5,594 nucleotides of DNA from an uncultured Hyphomicrobiales bacterium (GTDB taxonomy: Bacteria; Pseudomonadota; Alphaproteobacteria; Rhizobiales; Aestuariivirgaceae), in NCBI GenBank assembly GCA_903930095.1, contig CAIYXE010000375.1, positions 1 to 5,594 on the forward strand. The letters are read 5' to 3'. Position numbers and translations under genes: made by a program. Position 1 is the first letter of the stretch. Every line of letters starts with the position of its first letter. Below, in pieces: positions 1 through 5,594 of this stretch. The notes under the pieces were generated by a model, which was not told where the DNA came from, ran no database searches, and worked only from the letters and a program-made list of their open reading frames with translations.

Positions 1-715
1 GGTTGCCCTCGCCCTGGGGCTTGCCTTCGCCATGCTGCGCGGCATGGGGGCGGGCATCTGCTGGCGGCGCGTCCTTGAGCCTTACCGCATGAAGCGCACG
101 CTGCTGATGAACGCCGACGTGATGATCCGCACGCTCTGCCTCGTCTTCGCCTTCACCTGGTTTACGGCGCGCGGCGCCAGGGCGGGCGACGTGGTGGTGG
201 CGGCCAATGCCGTCCTCATCAACCTCTTCGAGGTGGCCGCCTACCTCATCGACGGCTTCGCCTATGCCTCCGAGGCGCTCGTCGGCCAGTCGGTCGGGGC
301 CCGCAACCGAAAGCGCTTCCGCGATGCGGTCCGCCTCACCAGCATCTGGGCCATGGTGCTGGGCGTGCTCTGCGCGGCGGCGATCTGGTTCGGCGGACCC
401 TCCATCATCGACCTGATGACGGTGAACGCGGAGGTGCGCGACACGGCGCGGGCCTATCTGCCCTGGGCGGCGGTCTCCCCCGTCCTCGGCGTCATCTGCT
501 TCCAGTTCGACGGCATCTTCACCGGCGCCATGGCGACGAAGGACATGCGCAACATGATGATCGTCTCGCTCGGCATCTACATGCTGGCCTGGTGGCTGCT
601 GGAGGCGCGCTTCGGCAACCACGGCCTTTGGGCGGCGCTCTGCGTTTTCTTCGTCGCCCGCGGCCTCACCTTCGCCAGCCGCATGCCGGTTCTGGAGAAG
701 CGGGCGTTCGGGTAG
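1..715 (+). CDS. dinF: DinF-type MATE efflux transporter, C-terminal part (5' truncated by window edge)
   Basis: This is an inner-membrane multidrug/organic-cation antiporter of the MATE superfamily. The reading frame is already open at the left edge (first full codon at 2) and ends with TAG at 713-715. The 237 visible residues are the C-terminal half; E. coli DinF is about 460 residues. The ATG at 32 is internal, not the start. Hydrophobic segments lie at visible residues of roughly 39-57, 64-84, 113-132, 152-172, 184-200 and 207-225, which fits TM7-TM12. Two stretches recall E. coli DinF rather than NorM: AYLIDGFAYASEALVGQ with GAR following (about 80-101), and FDGIFTGAMATKDMRN (about 169-184). 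E. coli DinF is SOS-inducible and linked to protection from oxidative and bile-salt stress; the substrate here is unknown. The gene converges on the terB-dinG pair, and its promoter is outside the window. The MATE family call is firm; the DinF subfamily rests on motif recall. Confidence 0.85.
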   Translation, partial: VALALGLAFAMLRGMGAGICWRRVLEPYRMKRTLLMNADVMIRTLCLVFAFTWFTARGARAGDVVVAANAVLINLFEVAAYLIDGFAYASEALVGQSVGARNRKRFRDAVRLTSIWAMVLGVLCAAAIWFGGPSIIDLMTVNAEVRDTARAYLPWAAVSPVLGVICFQFDGIFTGAMATKDMRNMMIVSLGIYMLAWWLLEARFGNHGLWAALCVFFVARGLTFASRMPVLEKRAFG

Positions 716-733
716 TCCTATTCACAATGTCAA

Positions 734-758
734 TCAGCAGCAGGCACGAGGCTGCTGA
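734..758. terminator. Perfect 8-bp hairpin between convergent genes, possible bidirectional terminator
   Basis: TCAGCAGC (734-741) and GCTGCTGA (751-758) are exact inverted repeats around a 9-nt loop. They lie 18 nt past the dinF-like stop and 35 nt past the terB stop, in the only gap between the two convergent genes. A weaker outer repeat, TCCTAT (716-721) with ATAGGA (769-774), could extend the fold. Neither strand has a clear T-run directly after the stem, so this is not a textbook intrinsic terminator. It could still end transcription from both sides or protect 3' ends. The gap is much more AT-rich than the genes around it. It also carries TAGGAAT twice (770-776 and 786-792), with no evident role. 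Confidence 0.4.
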
Positions 759-793
759 CTAGCACGACATAGGAATAAAGTCAATTAGGAATT

Positions 794-1207
794 TTAACCC
801 CGCTGGTACCTTGCAATCGCCGAGCGCTCGATCGCGGCCGTCACCAGCTTGTCAAGCCCCAGCGTATCGCGCAGCATGGCAAGGAAGCGGAGTTCCTCCT
901 TGCCCACCGCCAGGTCGGACGCCGCGACCTCGACCGCCAGCGCATAGGCCGTTTCCCGCAGCCTGGGCGACAGGGCCTGCTTCACCAGGCCCAGTATGGC
1001 GTTGAGGCCCTCCGGCTCCTGCAGGATCTCGCCTGCCTCCTGTGCCACGGTCATCAGCCGGTGTTCGTCGAAGTCTCGGAAGATGGGGAGGCTCTGCACC
1101 AGCTGGCGGATCTCGGCCAGCTCGATCGCGTTCACCTTGCCTTCAACGCCTGACATGGTGACCATGGTGTAGATGAGCGCCTGTTCAGTGCTGATCGTGC
1201 CGGACAT
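794..1207 (-). CDS. TerB-family (tellurite-resistance/DjlA-like) helical protein
   Basis: A 137-residue soluble, probably all-helical protein with no signal peptide or membrane segment. It resembles the TerB family, a helical fold with acidic, possibly metal-binding loops. Two family-like repeats are visible: GVEGKVNAIELAEI (20-33) near the N-terminus, and AASDLAVGKEELRFL (95-109) in the C-terminal half, followed by a DTLGLD turn. The start is set at ATG 1207: a strong GGAGGG (1221-1216) sits 8 nt upstream. A TTG two codons earlier (1213) would leave only 2 nt of spacing. The gene begins 29 nt after the dinG-like stop on the same strand with no visible promoter between, so co-transcription is likely. 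TerB proteins are tied to tellurite, phage and general stress responses, often in ter operons, but no other ter gene is visible here. Tellurite resistance should not be assumed. The family call is good; the function is unknown. Confidence 0.78.
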   Translation of the reverse strand: MSGTISTEQALIYTMVTMSGVEGKVNAIELAEIRQLVQSLPIFRDFDEHRLMTVAQEAGEILQEPEGLNAILGLVKQALSPRLRETAYALAVEVAASDLAVGKEELRFLAMLRDTLGLDKLVTAAIERSAIARYQRG

Positions 1208-1215
1208 CGCCAAAA

Positions 1216-1221
1216 CCCTCC
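1216..1221 (-). promoter_or_regulatory. Ribosome binding site of the terB-like gene
   Basis: The minus strand reads GGAGGG, then 8 nt, then the ATG at 1207. This strong Shine-Dalgarno selects that ATG over the in-frame TTG at 1213, which is only 2 nt away. It lies inside the 29-nt gap after the dinG-like stop, so terB can be translated independently on a shared mRNA. Confidence 0.7.
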
Positions 1222-1236
1222 AGTGTACCGTGCGTG

Positions 1237-4032
1237 TTAGAGCGGCGAAGCTCTGACCATGTCAAGGGCATCGACCAGCCCCACGCGCGAGACTGTAACA
1301 CCCGCCGGAAAGGCGGTGGTGAAGCGTGAGGCAAGGCGCGGATCGAGGATCACGAAATGCCCCTTGTCGCCCGCGCGGCGGATCAGCCTGCCGAAGGCCT
1401 GGCGGATCTTGAGGCGCACCACCATGTCCGTATAGGAATTTCCGCCGAAGGCCTCCCGCCGCGCCCGCTCGAGGATCGTCGGCGTGGCCCATGGCACACG
1501 GTCGAGCACGATCAGGCGCAGCGAGTCGCCCGGCACGTCCACCCCGTCGCGCACCGCATCGGTTCCCAGCAGGCAGGCATCGCGCTCGGCGCGGAACATG
1601 TCGACGAGCGTGCCGGTGTCCATCGGGTCCACGTGCTGGGCATAGAGCGGCAGGCCCGCCTCGGCGAGCGGGCTCACCAGCCGCTTGTGCACCGCACGGA
1701 GCCGCGAGATGGCGGTGAACAGCCCAAGCCCTCCGCCGCGCGTGGCAAGGAAGAGTTCGCGGTAGGCGGCTGCCACCTGGTCCATGTCCTCGCGGTTGAT
1801 GTCGGTCACCACGATCACGCGGCTGGCTTGCGCATAGTCGAAGGGCGAGTCCCAGCCCTCGCGCCGCACGGGATAGGGCAGGTGAACGGCCCCGGTGCGC
1901 ATCTCGGCATTGGCCCAGTCGTCCGGCACGTCGGGCGGGCGGTCCTTGAGCGTGGCCGATGTGATCACGATGCCGTCGGCCTGCCGCAGCACCGCAAGTG
2001 CCATCGGCTCCGTCGGGTCCAGCCAGTGCGAGTGCAGCCCCACGTCATGCTCGCGCCCGGCGGACTGCGCGATGTCGAACCACTCGACGAACAGCGGATT
2101 GCGCTTCTCGGTCAGCCGCCTCAGCATGTCGATCCAGGAGCCGACCATCAAGTCCCCGCGCCGCCGCAGTGAGCGCGAGATGGCTTCGATCCGCCCCCGG
2201 TCATGGGTCGACAGGTCCTCGGCCTCCGCGTCGAGCTTCTTCGCCAGGGCAGTGGCAAGCGCCGACATCGGCGTCTTCAGCTCGATGAGCGCGCCACTCA
2301 GCTCCGCGGCCGCCTGGCCTAAGCCTTCGACCAGCGGCAGGCAGTCGGTTTCGAGCGAGTAGCCGGTGCCGTTCTGCTCCGCCCGCGCCAGCACCTGGCT
2401 CCGCACGAGGGTGAGGAAGTGTTCCGCCAGCCCCTCTGGCTGGCCCGCCTGCACGCGGCGCGTCCACCCCGGCCCCGGCAGCGCCAGGGCGGCGCGCAGC
2501 ACCTGCTGCAGAAGCCGCTCGCCCTGTTCATCTTCGCCGAGGAGGTCGCCGATGCGGTCGGCAAGCCCGCGGCCCCGGCGGCGCTCGGCTTCGGGTCCCC
2601 TGATCCAGCGCCGGAGTTCGGCGGTCTCAAGCGCCGTCAGGTGGCCGGAAAAGGCCGAATCAGCCGCATCGAACAGGTGGTGCCCCTCGTCGAAGACGAT
2701 GCGGCGGATGCCGCCGGGGGCGGCCTCTTCCTCCTCCGTCCGGGCCACGCCCAGCGCATGGTCAACCGCCGCCTGGTGCAGGACCAGCGCATGGTTGGCA
2801 ATCACGATCGAGGCGTTGCGCCCGGCGCGCACCGAGCGCTCGATGAAGCAGCGCCGGTAATGCGGGCAGGCTGAATAGATGCACTCCCCGCGCCGGTCGG
2901 TCAGGCCCAGCGATTGCGCCGAGAGGCCGCGGGATTCCCCGTCGAGCGAAATGTCGTTGAACAGCGGGAGGATCCAGGAGGGGAAGTCGCCGCCCACCAT
3001 GTCGCCGTCGCGGGTAAAGCGCGCCCAGCGCGAGATGAGCGCGGCCAGCAACGCCGTGCGCGGGTTGGCGGCAGTCAGCCGGCCGAACACCTCCTGCATG
3101 TTGAGCAGGCAGACATAGTTCTCGCGGCCCTTGCGGATGACGATCCGTCCCTGGCGCTCTTCCGGGTTCTCGATGAGGCGGGCGGACTCCTGGTCGAGCT
3201 GGCGCTGCAGGTTCTTGGTATAGGTCGAGACCCAGACGGGCGCGTTGTTCTTCCTGGCCCAGAGATAGGCCGGGGCCAGATAGCCCAGCGTCTTGCCGAG
3301 CCCGGTTCCCGCCTCGGCGATGAGGATGTTGTTGATCTCCCTGGACTGGCGCGGCTGGAAGGCGAAGGTGGCCGCACCCGCATAGGCCGATTGCGGCGGC
3401 CGCCGCTCCGACTGAGGGCCCAGTATGTCACGGAGGTAGCGCTGCGCCTCCTCGGGGCTGACGGGGTCCTGCCGGCCCGGCGCCCTGCCGCCGTCTTCCT
3501 CCCATTCCTCCACCCGGTCCCAGGCATTGAGGCCGGTGGCGAAGGAGCCGACGTCGAGCTTCGGGTTGGCCTTCATCAGCGCCTGCATGACTGGCCCGGC
3601 CCAGGGCCAGTTGGCACGCGCCAGGAAGCTGGCGTTTTCCGCCGTCTCGCGGATCAGCGGATAGTGCTTTCCCGCAAGGCGGCTCAACAGCTCCTGCGCG
3701 ATGAGGCGCAGGGTGTCTTCCTCGTCTGCCGCGGGGTCCAGCGCCAGCGACCGGGCAAGGCCCGCAGGTGTCGGCGTGGCGAAGCGGGCGGGGCAGACGA
3801 AGGCGAAGAGCTCGGCCACGTCGAAATGGCGCTGCTCGCGCGCGGCGCGCACGCTGGCGCGGGGGGACTGCGTGGCAATGCCCAGCCGCTCGATGAAGAA
3901 GGCGGAATGACAGATGAGATGCGGCTGCGCCGCAAGCGCGGCGAGCGCCTGCGCCGGGTCCATGGGCTCACCGCCGATGACGGCGCCCATGCCGGATGCC
4001 ACGGCAGTTGAGGGGAGGGAATCCATTGTCAT
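1237..4032 (-). CDS. dinG: DinG/XPD-family Fe-S ATP-dependent DNA helicase with a degenerate exonuclease-like N-terminus
   Basis: A superfamily 2 helicase of the DinG/YoaA/XPD group, 931 residues. These cytoplasmic 5'-3' helicases resolve R-loops, D-loops, forks and G-quadruplexes during repair. Visible motifs in order: RPPQ (211-214), Walker A AEAGTGLGKT (239-248, K247), motif Ia around YTKNLQRQL (271-279), four Fe-S cysteines C308, C384, C389 and C395, DEGH box (448-451), TSATL (691-695), motif IV (766-778), motif V GTDAVRDGVDVPG (823-835), motif VI QAFGRLIRR (878-886). The cysteine spacing (76, 5, 6) nearly matches E. coli DinG (74, 5, 6), so a 4Fe-4S cluster is expected. About 200 N-terminal residues precede the helicase core and resemble a decayed DEDD exonuclease. 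E. coli DinG is about 716 residues and lacks this part; Firmicute DinG has an exonuclease there. Start ATG 4032 has GAGAAGG 7 nt upstream. A predicted LexA box lies at 4072-4086. Walker A has Leu245 where Thr is usual. YoaA-like is the alternative name. Confidence 0.9.
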   Translation of the reverse strand: MTMDSLPSTAVASGMGAVIGGEPMDPAQALAALAAQPHLICHSAFFIERLGIATQSPRASVRAAREQRHFDVAELFAFVCPARFATPTPAGLARSLALDPAADEEDTLRLIAQELLSRLAGKHYPLIRETAENASFLARANWPWAGPVMQALMKANPKLDVGSFATGLNAWDRVEEWEEDGGRAPGRQDPVSPEEAQRYLRDILGPQSERRPPQSAYAGAATFAFQPRQSREINNILIAEAGTGLGKTLGYLAPAYLWARKNNAPVWVSTYTKNLQRQLDQESARLIENPEERQGRIVIRKGRENYVCLLNMQEVFGRLTAANPRTALLAALISRWARFTRDGDMVGGDFPSWILPLFNDISLDGESRGLSAQSLGLTDRRGECIYSACPHYRRCFIERSVRAGRNASIVIANHALVLHQAAVDHALGVARTEEEEAAPGGIRRIVFDEGHHLFDAADSAFSGHLTALETAELRRWIRGPEAERRRGRGLADRIGDLLGEDEQGERLLQQVLRAALALPGPGWTRRVQAGQPEGLAEHFLTLVRSQVLARAEQNGTGYSLETDCLPLVEGLGQAAAELSGALIELKTPMSALATALAKKLDAEAEDLSTHDRGRIEAISRSLRRRGDLMVGSWIDMLRRLTEKRNPLFVEWFDIAQSAGREHDVGLHSHWLDPTEPMALAVLRQADGIVITSATLKDRPPDVPDDWANAEMRTGAVHLPYPVRREGWDSPFDYAQASRVIVVTDINREDMDQVAAAYRELFLATRGGGLGLFTAISRLRAVHKRLVSPLAEAGLPLYAQHVDPMDTGTLVDMFRAERDACLLGTDAVRDGVDVPGDSLRLIVLDRVPWATPTILERARREAFGGNSYTDMVVRLKIRQAFGRLIRRAGDKGHFVILDPRLASRFTTAFPAGVTVSRVGLVDALDMVRASPL

Positions 4033-4039
4033 TCTGTTG

Positions 4040-4046
4040 CCTTCTC
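4040..4046 (-). promoter_or_regulatory. Ribosome binding site of the dinG-like gene
   Basis: The minus strand reads GAGAAGG, 7 nt before ATG 4032, which favours that start over the second in-frame ATG at 4026 (13 nt away). The site is partly enclosed by a small inverted repeat, TGCC-GAGAA-GGCA. That stem is only 4 bp, so an effect on translation is speculative. Confidence 0.55.
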
Positions 4047-4071
4047 GGCAGCTTTAAAGAGGCCGCAGGCT

Positions 4072-4086
4072 GAACGGAAGAGGAAC
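4072..4086 (-). promoter_or_regulatory. Predicted LexA (SOS) box upstream of the dinG-like gene
   Basis: The plus strand reads GAACGGAAGAGGAAC, which is GTTC-N7-GTTC on the dinG strand. It is an exact match to the direct-repeat operator known for alphaproteobacterial LexA. Its near edge is 39 nt before the dinG start codon, a good position for repression. A weak candidate -10, TTTAAA (4058-4053), lies between the box and the ribosome binding site, but no convincing -35 is visible. The box is about 220 nt from lysK and probably does not control it. Only eight bases are specified, so a chance match is possible; the placement ahead of a dinG-type gene is what makes it persuasive. Confidence 0.65.
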
Positions 4087-4243
4087 AGACAGCACGAGCC
4101 GGAGATTCATCGATTTCTTTGACCCTTACACCAACAATCATGCCCAGGCCGAATGCAACGATCCGGCCATCGCGGCGCTGGCCAAGGCAGAGGGTTCTAC
4201 CGGAAATGTGGGCGCGGTGGGATTTTGCTTTCCGGCGGCGCGA

Positions 4244-4272
4244 TTGACCCCGGGCCCTGGCGTCCCTAAACA
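4244..4272 (+). promoter_or_regulatory. Candidate sigma-70 type promoter for lysK
   Basis: TTGACC (4244-4249) matches the -35 consensus at five of six positions. After a 17-nt spacer comes TAAACA (4267-4272), a weak -10. Transcription would begin near 4279 and give a leader of under 30 nt before the lysK ATG. Alphaproteobacterial promoters often have a good -35 and a poor -10, so this is plausible but not proven. Confidence 0.35.
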
Positions 4273-4305
4273 GCGGCTCCTCCTCAGTCCGGAACAGCCA
4301 TTGTC

Positions 4306-5594
4306 ATGACCGCCGACCCCGCCCTTCGCGCCGCCGCAGAGACCAGCAAGGCCTGGCCCTTCGAGGAAGCCCGCAAGCTCGTCGCGCGCGTCAAACGCAC
4401 CGGCAAGCAGGAAGTGCTGTTCGAGACCGGCTACGGTCCCTCAGGCCTGCCCCACATCGGCACCTTCGGCGAGGTGGCGCGCACCACCATGGTGCGCCGG
4501 GCGTTTGAACTGCTCTGCGATGTGCCAACACGGCTTCTCTGCTTCTCAGACGACATGGACGGCATGCGCAAGATTCCGGAGACCGTGCCGGACCCCGCCG
4601 CGCTGAAGCCCTACCTCCACATGCCGCTGACCGCCGTTCCCAATCCCTTCGGCGGCGGCCATGAGAGCTTCGGTCATCACAACAATGCGATGCTCCGGCG
4701 CTTTCTCGATACGTTCGGCTTCCAGTATGAATTCGCCTCGGCCACCGGCTACTACAAGTCCGGCAGGTTCGATGCGATGCTGCTCCGCGCGCTGGAGAAG
4801 TTCGATGACATCATGGCCGTGATGCTGCCCACGCTGGGTGAGGAGCGCCAGGCCACCTATTCGCCCTTCCTGCCGATCTCGCCCATCTCCGGCCGCGTGC
4901 TCTACGTGCCGATGAAGAAGGTGGACGCAAAGGCCGGCACCATCACCTTCACGGACGAGGACGGAACCGACGTGACCATGCCGGTGACTGGCGGCAACAC
5001 CAAGCTGCAGTGGAAGCCGGACTTCGGCATGCGCTGGGCGGCGCTGGGCGTCGATTTCGAGATGTTCGGCAAGGACCACCAGACCAACGCCCCCATCTAT
5101 GACCGGATCTGCGAAATCCTCGGCGCGGAAGCGCCCGAGCATTACGTCTATGAACTCTTCCTTGATGAGAACGGCCAGAAGATCTCGAAGTCCAAGGGCA
5201 ACGGCCTCACCATCGATGAGTGGCTGACCTATGCGGACCCCGAGTCGCTCTCCCTGTTCATGTACAACAAGCCGCGCGAGGCCAAGCGCCTGTATTTCGA
5301 TGTGATCCCGCGCGCGGTTGACGAGTACGGCGCCTTCCTCTCGGCCTACCAGCGCCAGGCGGACAAGCCGGTGGACCGGCTGATGAACCCGGTGTGGCAC
5401 ATCCACGAAGGCAATCCGCCGCCGCCGGAAGAGGGCGGCATTTCGTTTGCCCTGCTCCTCAACCTTGCGGCGGTCGCCAATGCGCATGACAAATCCGCCC
5501 TGTGGGGCTTCATCCTGCGCTACGCCCCGCACCTGAAGCCCGAGACGCACCCGCGGCTCGACGCGCTGGTCACCCATGCGCTGCGCTATTTCGA
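4306..5594 (+). CDS. lysK: Lysyl-tRNA synthetase, class I (3' truncated by window edge)
   Basis: This cytoplasmic enzyme charges tRNA-Lys with lysine using ATP. It is the class I (archaeal-type) enzyme, unrelated to the class II LysRS of E. coli and common in alphaproteobacteria. The frame runs open from ATG 4306 to the right edge: 429 full codons, with roughly 100 residues missing from a usual length somewhat over 500. The class I signatures are clear: [15 protein letters not shown] (42-56) holds the HIGH-type motif, [12 protein letters not shown] (80-91) is typical of class I LysRS, and KISKS (292-296) is the KMSKS loop. GKDHQ (255-259) lies between them in the catalytic Rossmann fold. The visible part after about 330 belongs to the helical anticodon-binding region. 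The start is secure: an in-frame TAA at 4267-4269 is followed by no other usual start codon before 4306. The Shine-Dalgarno is weak (GGAA at 4291-4294, 11 nt away). The gene is divergent from dinG. The symbol lysS is also used. Confidence 0.95.
   Translation, partial: MTADPALRAAAETSKAWPFEEARKLVARVKRTGKQEVLFETGYGPSGLPHIGTFGEVARTTMVRRAFELLCDVPTRLLCFSDDMDGMRKIPETVPDPAALKPYLHMPLTAVPNPFGGGHESFGHHNNAMLRRFLDTFGFQYEFASATGYYKSGRFDAMLLRALEKFDDIMAVMLPTLGEERQATYSPFLPISPISGRVLYVPMKKVDAKAGTITFTDEDGTDVTMPVTGGNTKLQWKPDFGMRWAALGVDFEMFGKDHQTNAPIYDRICEILGAEAPEHYVYELFLDENGQKISKSKGNGLTIDEWLTYADPESLSLFMYNKPREAKRLYFDVIPRAVDEYGAFLSAYQRQADKPVDRLMNPVWHIHEGNPPPPEEGGISFALLLNLAAVANAHDKSALWGFILRYAPHLKPETHPRLDALVTHALRYF

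Larger units (their letters stand above)
4058..4309 (+). pseudogene. Start-less open frame in the dinG-lysK gap, possible gene remnant
   Basis: The frame ending in TGA at 4307-4309 is open back to a TAA at 4055-4057, giving 83 codons without a stop. No ATG, GTG or TTG occurs in its first half. The only near-start there is a CTG at 4070. From about 4106 to 4190 the translation looks protein-like, beginning FIDFFDPYTNNHAQAECNDP, with mostly G/C third positions. Its stop overlaps the lysK start as ATGA, the usual form of translational coupling. I do not recognise the sequence. It may be a decayed gene, or simply GC-rich leader DNA that lacks stops by chance. It also overlaps the predicted LexA box and the candidate lysK promoter, which argues against an intact gene. 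Confidence 0.2.

Noticed and set aside
728..733. TTGACA on the minus strand in the convergent gap
   Set aside because: No -10 element follows at the right spacing, and it would point antisense into the end of the transporter gene.
1208..1213. TTG at 1213 as the terB start (two extra residues)
   Set aside because: It would sit 2 nt from the Shine-Dalgarno, whereas the ATG at 1207 has a normal 8-nt spacing.
2914..4011. A 365-codon plus-strand open frame, with similar ones at 1357-2172 and elsewhere
   Set aside because: These lie antisense to the dinG-like gene, whose motifs are unambiguous. Long mirrored frames are expected where third positions are strongly GC-biased.
4119..4124. A second TTGACC on the plus strand as a promoter -35
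   Set aside because: No reasonable -10 hexamer occurs 16-18 nt downstream, where the sequence is GC-rich (around 4141-4148).
4292..4302. GAAC just upstream of lysK as half of another LexA box
   Set aside because: Seven bases further on there is GTCA, not GAAC, so the direct repeat is absent.
4546..5577. A 343-codon minus-strand open frame
   Set aside because: It is the antisense shadow of lysK. The plus strand carries HIGH- and KMSKS-type motifs in an uninterrupted frame. The minus translation is rich in Arg, Val, Gly and His and has no recognisable domain.

Overview
The window looks like a chromosomal housekeeping and DNA-damage segment of a GC-rich alphaproteobacterium. Three things support this: very GC-biased third codon positions, a class I (archaeal-type) lysyl-tRNA synthetase of the kind common in alphaproteobacteria, and a perfect alphaproteobacterial LexA-type operator (GAAC-N7-GAAC). 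The genus cannot be decided from the sequence. I see no phage genes, insertion sequences, CRISPR array or RNA genes.

Layout. Positions 1-715 (+) hold the C-terminal half of a DinF-type MATE transporter, cut by the left edge. Positions 716-793 are a small AT-rich convergent gap with a perfect 8-bp hairpin. Positions 794-1207 (-) encode a 137-aa TerB-family protein. It lies 29 nt downstream of a 931-aa DinG/XPD-type iron-sulfur helicase at 1237-4032 (-), and the two probably form one operon. Positions 4033-4305 are the divergent promoter region. It holds the predicted LexA box (4072-4086, 40 nt upstream of dinG), a candidate lysK promoter, and a start-less open frame that may be a gene remnant. 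From 4306 to the right edge (+) runs lysK, class I lysyl-tRNA synthetase, with about 429 codons visible and the C-terminus missing.

How they fit together. DinG-type helicases unwind R-loops, D-loops, forks and G-quadruplexes during replication stress. The LexA box suggests that this copy, and terB behind it, are induced by DNA damage. DinF is also an SOS gene in E. coli, so two damage-inducible families sit tail to tail here, although dinF's own promoter is outside the window. lysK faces away and is most likely an independent housekeeping gene. The most useful leads are the LexA box, the apparently dead exonuclease-like N-terminal domain of the helicase, and the dinG-terB pairing. None of these proves a new system.
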